Assembly (NCBI RefSeq): GCF_002003265.1
Contig: NZ_CP019687.1
Coordinates: 4,159,501 to 4,223,500 of the forward strand
Reading direction: 5' to 3'
Source: Paenibacillus larvae subsp. larvae
GTDB taxonomy: Bacteria; Bacillota; Bacilli; Paenibacillales; NBRC-103111
DNA: 64,000 bases
Shown here: piece after piece, positions 58,997 to 64,000 of the stretch
Numbering within the stretch: position 1 is the first letter of the stretch
Layout: the number at the start of each line of letters is the position of its first letter
Translations under genes and position numbers: made by a program
The notes under the pieces: generated by a model
Seen by the model: the letters and a program-made list of their open reading frames with translations, nothing else
What the model was told of the DNA's origin: nothing
The model's database searches: none

Positions 58997-59703
58997 ATGT
59001 CCAAAAAGAAGACTCTGTTTATCATGATGGGGAGCCTTTTATTGTTTCAGGTATCAAGTGCTTCCGGACAAATCTATAAATATGATGAGCTAGACAGGCT
59101 TACTTCAGTTAAATACGATACGAAAGATGAAATGGTTTATGAGTATGATGCTGCAGGGAATATTCTTCAGGCACAGCCTAAAGTCTCTGTTGGCAATCAA
59201 AAGATAAAAACATTTACGGCTGATCAGGAAAACGGCGGGGCGGCTAAAGAATGGAATTCCTTCCTGTCCCCAAATGCAAAAGGAACTTTTGATATCGTTC
59301 CCCTAAGCAAAATAAGGGATGAGCCCGGGGAAAAGCGGAAGACAGACCTGTTCAAAAGCTGGAATTAGAATCATCGCCCAACCAAAAAGGAATCAGCATC
59401 TTCCGGGATCTGCAAGTTAAGGAGGAGCAAGAACAATCCTTATCGGCGAATGTGAAAACAGAAAATATGGAACATGCAAAAGCTCAAATCGTTGTCAATT
59501 TTTATGATGAAACGAACAAGCTGCTTAGTTTCAAAACGCTTTATGATACCGGGAAGGCAAATGACTGGGAGCGGGTTGAAGCGGATTATACATCCCCCCG
59601 AAAAGCCGTAAAGGCCAGAATTCATCTGCAAATCATAGCGGACGGGGATGATGGAAAAGGCGTACTTCTTGTCGATCAGGCAAAAATAAATACTCCATCT
59701 TAA
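58997..59703 (+). pseudogene. Exported YD-repeat (RHS-like) protein, frameshifted
   Basis: From ATG 58997 a signal peptide (LFIMMGSLLLFQVSSASG) is followed by two YD repeats, IYKYDELDRLTSVKYD and YEYDAAGNILQ, the unit of RHS and YD-repeat surface proteins. The frame then breaks in GGGGAAAAG (59327-59334). One phase over it continues EDRPVQKLELESSPNQKGIS and AKAQIVVNFYDETNKLLSFK to ARIHLQIIADGDDGKGVLLV, a possible beta-sandwich of carbohydrate-binding style, ending at 59703. Repaired length is about 235 residues. Whether the base is really missing cannot be told. It directly precedes the giant repeat protein by 16 bases, so they are likely cotranscribed. Confidence 0.65.
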
Positions 59704-59719
59704 TATAGGGGAGGAAAAA

Positions 59720-62700
59720 ATGTCCAAAGTGAAACTCATGGCAACGTGTTTGCTGATTCTTGTGGCGATAATAGCTTGTAAGCCAACCGGTGTCCATGCG
59801 GAAAAAACAACTTATAAACTTGGTCCAAAAGAAACAGTTGTTATATCCAGTAAGAAGAATAATTATTTTCAGTCTGTTTCCGTAAAAGGCGGGTCACATG
59901 ACTTTTTGTATTATTACGACAAAAGTGATGGTACACTGGGCAGCTACTATGAATATGGAAGTAAAAATTCAAGTTATACATATTCCAAAAATAAGACCGA
60001 AGCTTTAATCATAACGAATACTTCTTCCAATATGATTACAATTAGCGGGAAAGACCTTGAAATTGTCCGTAGGTCCAACCCTGCTCTGGAAAAGAAAGTA
60101 ATCAAGGCCGGACAAACGTTTGAAATTAGAAAGTACAGTGATATATGGAACTTTGCGATTGATACCGGAAAGATGAAGTATGACTTAGCCAGCTATGATT
60201 TACAAGGCAATATTTATAACTATTCTATTGATACAAGTGGAAAATTTAAAATACCTAAGGACAGCAAAGTTATTCTAACAAACAGGGAATCCAAAAATAC
60301 AGAGCTGATTACCCCCTACCAATCTTTAGATTTCACGGTTCGCTCAGCACCGGCCCTCATGCGTAAAACTTTGGCCCCGGGTCAAAGCGTTGAAATTCAT
60401 AATAATCAGAAGAACGCTTCAAATGTGCAGATAAGCGGTGTGCATGATTATGCGTTGTATGAAGATGATGGTAGTGTCGCCTCCTATCAGAGGAAGAGAA
60501 AGTTAAGATCCATCTCCTTAAGTAATGCAAACAAACTGATTATCACCAATACGGATTCCAAAAACATAGAGATCACCGGTCCCAATGACGGATTTTCTTA
60601 TACGGAAAGTGAAACTCCGGCTTGTTTTGACATTGATCTGTCACCGGGAGACAGTATAGATCTGGTCAATTATACTAAAAAAGTGTTTAGTGTATATACC
60701 AAGGGAACTCATGACTACGTCGAGTATTACAAAGACGGCAAAGTCCTTGCCATGAAAAGGAAATCTACTGCCGCCTCCAATTCCATCAGTGCGAAAGGGA
60801 GGATGAGTATTACCAATTCGGGAACAAGCAGTTTTAGCATAGCCGGCCCTTATCATGCATTTAAAGTGGACAGGCGTGATAGGCCTGCCCTTGCGGTTAA
60901 AAAGATCAGTCCTGGCCAAAGTATGGAGGCGGCAAATGACCAGCCAGATCTCACGGTTCCTGTTTATATTTCGGGTAAATCGGATCAGGCATTGTATAAA
61001 AAATCCGACGGTATTTATAGTTATAGCCGCAGCAAAATAAGAGGGATGCTTCAGCTTGGCCCATTAAAATGGGTTGCCGTTATGAATGTTTCATCCTCCG
61101 CGTATGAGGTGTATGCTCCCTATGACTTAGTGGGTTTATCGGACCGGGCAAATCCTGTTACTTTTGAACAGATATTGAAAAGCGGAGAGAGTATTGATTT
61201 AGTGAACGTGTCCAAAACCTATTTCAGACTTGGTATAAGGGGAACCTTTGATTTCGCCAATTACAATGGAAAGGGTAAGGTTATATCGTTCAAAGAAAAT
61301 GCCGGTACAACATCAGGCATTACCGTAAGCTCCGGCAACCGCTTTGCAATGACGAATGTCCAGAATTCATCTTTAACCGTAACGGGTCCTTACGATGCTT
61401 TTGCTATTAGCCCAAGATCAAATCCGGCTTTATACAAGAGGAGCCTGTCACGTAATGAAACGGCTGAAATAAAAAATAGTTCTCCCGAATCTTTTCAACT
61501 TCCCCTTCAAGGAACTTATGATTATGCGAGATATAACCGCGATGAGGAAATTACCAGTTTTAACAGGGATCATACCTATAGTGCTTTAGCTTTGAACTCA
61601 GGATATAGGATAGTCGTAACCAATTCAGTTTCGGATAGAGTACACATGGCGGCTCCATATGATGCGGTCAAAGGAACGGACAGAAAAGAACCTGCTTTAT
61701 TCATCTGTAAACTGGCTTCCGATCAAAGTCTGGAGGCTGTAAATAAGGGAACCAAACCATATCCGGTAAAATCAACGGGAAAATATGATTATAGTTTATT
61801 TAACAGCGCTTCAGAGATCTATAAGTACAGCGCAGATAATTCAGCCGGATCTGTTCATGTCCCCGGCGGGGATAAAGTTGCCGTTATGAACACGGATACA
61901 GGCAGTAAGGAAGTTTGGGGGCCTTATGATCCGTTTATTGTAAGTTATAGAGATAACCCGGTCACGTTTAGAAAAACATTGCCGCCAAGGACCACTTTCA
62001 TTGCCAATAATACAAGTACCAAAAGTTTTGATGTAACAAGTGACGGTTTTTTTGACTACGTCCGCAGGTCCATGCCGGGTTATGATATCGAAGATTATGG
62101 AAGAGCGCACAAAGCTGGTTCTTTGTCCATCCAGTCTCAGAAATCAACGATTTTAACCAATGCCCAATTATGGAACCAGACTTTTAAAGGTCCTTATGAT
62201 GCTTTCGATATCATCGGCCGCCAAAATCCTGCTCTGTATGTAATGAAGCTGGAACCGGATGAGAGCATGGAGGCCGTAAACTACGGTCCCAAGAAATTCA
62301 ATGTTCTTCTTAAAGGAACGCATGATTATGCTTATTATGACCAGGACGGAGATGTAAGCAGCTACGAGAGATTATCCCACACTTCAAGTGCGGAGGTAAG
62401 TGCTTCCGAACGTATTGCGATTATGAATTCCGGGACACAAGCGTCCGAGGTATCTGCGCCATTTGATGTGTTTCATCTAAGAAAAAGAAGCACGCCTGTT
62501 ACCTTTAAAAAGAAACTAAGTCCGGAGTTTACCATCGAATTGCAGAATGTATCCAAGAGAGCATTCCGTATTCCGGTAAGCGGCAAGTTCGACCAGGCTT
62601 CTTATAACGAGCTCGGACACAATCGTTCCTATGATCGCTTATCTTCAGCCAAAGATCTTTATGTAGATAAAAAAGTCCGCTCGGTTATCACGAATGCGGA

Positions 62701-64000
62701 TGTTCAGGCTGTAGAAGTTACCGGTCCTTTTGATGCATTCAAGATTTCCGACCGGAAACAGCCGGCCCTATTTATCAGGCAGCTAGGCGTGAACAAAAAT
62801 ATCAACATCGTCAATACTTCAGAGAAAAAAAGCAGCGTCAAAATAAAGGGCACCTATGATTATGCTGAATATGATCAGGCAGACAGCATTCTGAAATATG
62901 GCCATAATCAGCGTGACACGGTTAAAGATACCAATCCTGATATCACACTCGCTTTAATGAATACGGGTACGAAAAGTATAGAAGTGTCAGGCCCTTATGA
63001 TATCTATGAAGTTACCGACAGAAAGACTCCGGTTTCTTTCATAGAAACGCTTTCGCCTGGCCAAACGGTCGAAGCACTGAATCACAGTTCCAAAATATAT
63101 AGTGTATATCCAACCGGTGCAGTAGATTACGTCAAATATAATCAAAAGATGGAGCAAACATACAATCAGCGTAAAGCTGACTTGAAATCTCATGTGGTCC
63201 TGAAAGAACATAAAATCGTATTAACTAACGCGGATGACCAAAATATTACAGTGACAGGTTCATATGATGCATTCAAGTTCAACAAAAGAGACAATCCGGC
63301 ATTTCTCGTCAGAAAAATCGTCCCGGGAATCAGTATAGATATTATCAATACAAGCTCAGGCGCTTCGGTTGCCGCGTTTAATAGTTCCTATGATTGTGCA
63401 ACCTATGATGCCGAAAACAGGATAGAAAAATATAAACAATCAAAAAGTGCTTCAACGGAGGACATTCCGGCTCATAACACTTTAGCAGCCATGAATACCG
63501 GAAATCAGGTGCTGGAAATAGCAGCACCCTATGATATTACGGAAATGAAAGACAGACCTACACCTGTAACTGTTATGAAAGGGCTTGGCAAAGGGGAAAC
63601 AATAGAAATAGAGAATACTTCCAAACGCATTTTCCTTTTAGAAATAAGTGGTGTATTTGATTACGCTGCTTACAAGGCACAAGGTTATTTTAACAGCTAT
63701 CAAAGGGATGCGGCGGCGCGTAAAGCTATAATGTGGCCCGGTGCAAGATACGTGGTGACCAATAATCGGCCAGAGAAAGTGATGGTTTCCGGACCCTATG
63801 ATGCCTATGTGGTCTCTGAAAGAAACAACCCGGCTGTTTTAGTGAAATCCATTTTGCCCGGACAGTCTGTCGATCTGCAAAATATAAATCCTTCTTACAT
63901 TAAGTTGAACATACATGGGATTTTTGACTCAGTGGTCTATAATAAATCGGGGCAGATTGCTTCTACTGATACGTCCGTAAGTCCGAAAGAAACAGATTTA
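59720..64000 (+). CDS. Giant exported protein of 89-90-residue tandem repeats, open at window end
   Basis: Starts at ATG 59720 after GGGGAGGAAAAA and stays open to the last base: at least 1,427 residues. The N-terminus has a hydrophobic signal (MATCLLILVAIIACKP) that could be cut at the lipobox-like IIAC or after VHA. The rest is a degenerate N-terminal unit and fifteen repeats starting at 60077, 60347, 60614, 60881, 61151, 61421, 61688, 61955, 62225, 62492, 62759, 63026, 63293, 63560 and 63827. Each runs: x-P-A/V-x-F/L, PGQS at about 12, N-x-S at about 20, G-T-Y-D-Y-A at about 36, an S-Y-x-R turn, TN or MN, then GPYDAF and a final D-R. No cysteine pattern, enzyme motif or anchor is visible so far. 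I do not recognise the family. Neighbours suggest a surface role. Confidence 0.85.
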   Translation, partial: MSKVKLMATCLLILVAIIACKPTGVHAEKTTYKLGPKETVVISSKKNNYFQSVSVKGGSHDFLYYYDKSDGTLGSYYEYGSKNSSYTYSKNKTEALIITNTSSNMITISGKDLEIVRRSNPALEKKVIKAGQTFEIRKYSDIWNFAIDTGKMKYDLASYDLQGNIYNYSIDTSGKFKIPKDSKVILTNRESKNTELITPYQSLDFTVRSAPALMRKTLAPGQSVEIHNNQKNASNVQISGVHDYALYEDDGSVASYQRKRKLRSISLSNANKLIITNTDSKNIEITGPNDGFSYTESETPACFDIDLSPGDSIDLVNYTKKVFSVYTKGTHDYVEYYKDGKVLAMKRKSTAASNSISAKGRMSITNSGTSSFSIAGPYHAFKVDRRDRPALAVKKISPGQSMEAANDQPDLTVPVYISGKSDQALYKKSDGIYSYSRSKIRGMLQLGPLKWVAVMNVSSSAYEVYAPYDLVGLSDRANPVTFEQILKSGESIDLVNVSKTYFRLGIRGTFDFANYNGKGKVISFKENAGTTSGITVSSGNRFAMTNVQNSSLTVTGPYDAFAISPRSNPALYKRSLSRNETAEIKNSSPESFQLPLQGTYDYARYNRDEEITSFNRDHTYSALALNSGYRIVVTNSVSDRVHMAAPYDAVKGTDRKEPALFICKLASDQSLEAVNKGTKPYPVKSTGKYDYSLFNSASEIYKYSADNSAGSVHVPGGDKVAVMNTDTGSKEVWGPYDPFIVSYRDNPVTFRKTLPPRTTFIANNTSTKSFDVTSDGFFDYVRRSMPGYDIEDYGRAHKAGSLSIQSQKSTILTNAQLWNQTFKGPYDAFDIIGRQNPALYVMKLEPDESMEAVNYGPKKFNVLLKGTHDYAYYDQDGDVSSYERLSHTSSAEVSASERIAIMNSGTQASEVSAPFDVFHLRKRSTPVTFKKKLSPEFTIELQNVSKRAFRIPVSGKFDQASYNELGHNRSYDRLSSAKDLYVDKKVRSVITNADVQAVEVTGPFDAFKISDRKQPALFIRQLGVNKNINIVNTSEKKSSVKIKGTYDYAEYDQADSILKYGHNQRDTVKDTNPDITLALMNTGTKSIEVSGPYDIYEVTDRKTPVSFIETLSPGQTVEALNHSSKIYSVYPTGAVDYVKYNQKMEQTYNQRKADLKSHVVLKEHKIVLTNADDQNITVTGSYDAFKFNKRDNPAFLVRKIVPGISIDIINTSSGASVAAFNSSYDCATYDAENRIEKYKQSKSASTEDIPAHNTLAAMNTGNQVLEIAAPYDITEMKDRPTPVTVMKGLGKGETIEIENTSKRIFLLEISGVFDYAAYKAQGYFNSYQRDAAARKAIMWPGARYVVTNNRPEKVMVSGPYDAYVVSERNNPAVLVKSILPGQSVDLQNINPSYIKLNIHGIFDSVVYNKSGQIASTDTSVSPKETDL
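60077..64000 (+). repeat. Protein-coding tandem repeat array, 267/270-bp units in alternating types
   Basis: Fifteen unit starts are spaced exactly 267 or 270 bases. From 61688 on, units opening P-A and closing with a MN motif alternate with units opening P-V and closing with a TN motif, giving a higher-order unit of about 534 bases. DNA identity between units is low, so the array is old and held by selection on protein. Confidence 0.8.

Noticed and set aside
58997-59703. Complete RHS toxin gene
   Set aside because: Only two YD repeats are present and neither an RHS core motif nor a toxin tail is seen; the protein is small.
60077-64000. CRISPR array as explanation of the periodic repeats
   Set aside because: The period is 267/270 bases, the units are protein-coding and diverged, and there are no identical short repeats with unique spacers.

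Overview
The window reads as chromosome of a spore-forming, moderate-GC Gram-positive rod of the Paenibacillaceae. Reasons: strong AGGAGG-type ribosome sites, ATG/GTG/TTG starts, a T-box leader, a SigB module, a GerMN lipoprotein, gerP-like small proteins, a two-GTPase dynamin (DynA), and ypmB, asnS, dnaD and nth homologues. The density of broken genes would suit Paenibacillus larvae or a close relative. That species guess is inference; no rRNA or tRNA is present to test it.

Layout. 1-6.9 kb: ypmB tail, a membrane protein paired with a short FtsH-like protease, 3-hydroxyacyl-CoA dehydrogenase with acetate kinase, then asnS-dnaD. 6.9-16.4 kb: small alarmone synthetase relP, then methionine salvage (mtnE, mtnW, mtnX, mtnB, divergent mtnU) with a T-box-controlled proBAC set embedded in it. 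16.4-20.5 kb: decayed signalling genes (receiver, CheR, hybrid kinase), a dps relic, and DUF948-rsbV-rsbW-sigB. 20.7-23.9 kb: broken LysR regulator divergent from leuCD. 24-31 kb: AMIN-type cell-wall amidase, GerMN lipoprotein, nth, a small unknown, and dynA cut by an amber stop. 31.2-32.5 kb: an IS1595-type transposase fragment fused to an ABC-exporter relic. 32.6-40 kb: SGNH hydrolase, ABC pair, parE-parC. 40-43 kb: AraC regulator, broken Gfo/Idh oxidoreductase, aldo/keto reductase. 43.1-47.2 kb: GntR-controlled operon of two ABC transporters, the last permease broken. 47.2-49.3 kb: aspartate decarboxylase relic, three small gerP-like proteins, a zinc-ribbon protein. 50.4-64 kb: a roughly 2,800-residue cyclic beta-1,2-glucan synthase-like enzyme, a secreted YD-repeat protein, and a very large exported protein built of 89-90-residue repeats that runs off the end.

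Two themes stand out. First, gene decay: several genes carry one frameshift in or beside a short homopolymer run (mtnB, mtnE, LysR, Gfo/Idh, glucan synthase, YD protein), so read error and real erosion must be separated. Others carry nonsense codons, a 40-bp tandem duplication or large internal deletions that read error does not explain. Second, the right end looks like a cell-surface locus; the 89-90-residue repeat protein, with its alternating two-type superrepeat, is the best candidate here for something undescribed.
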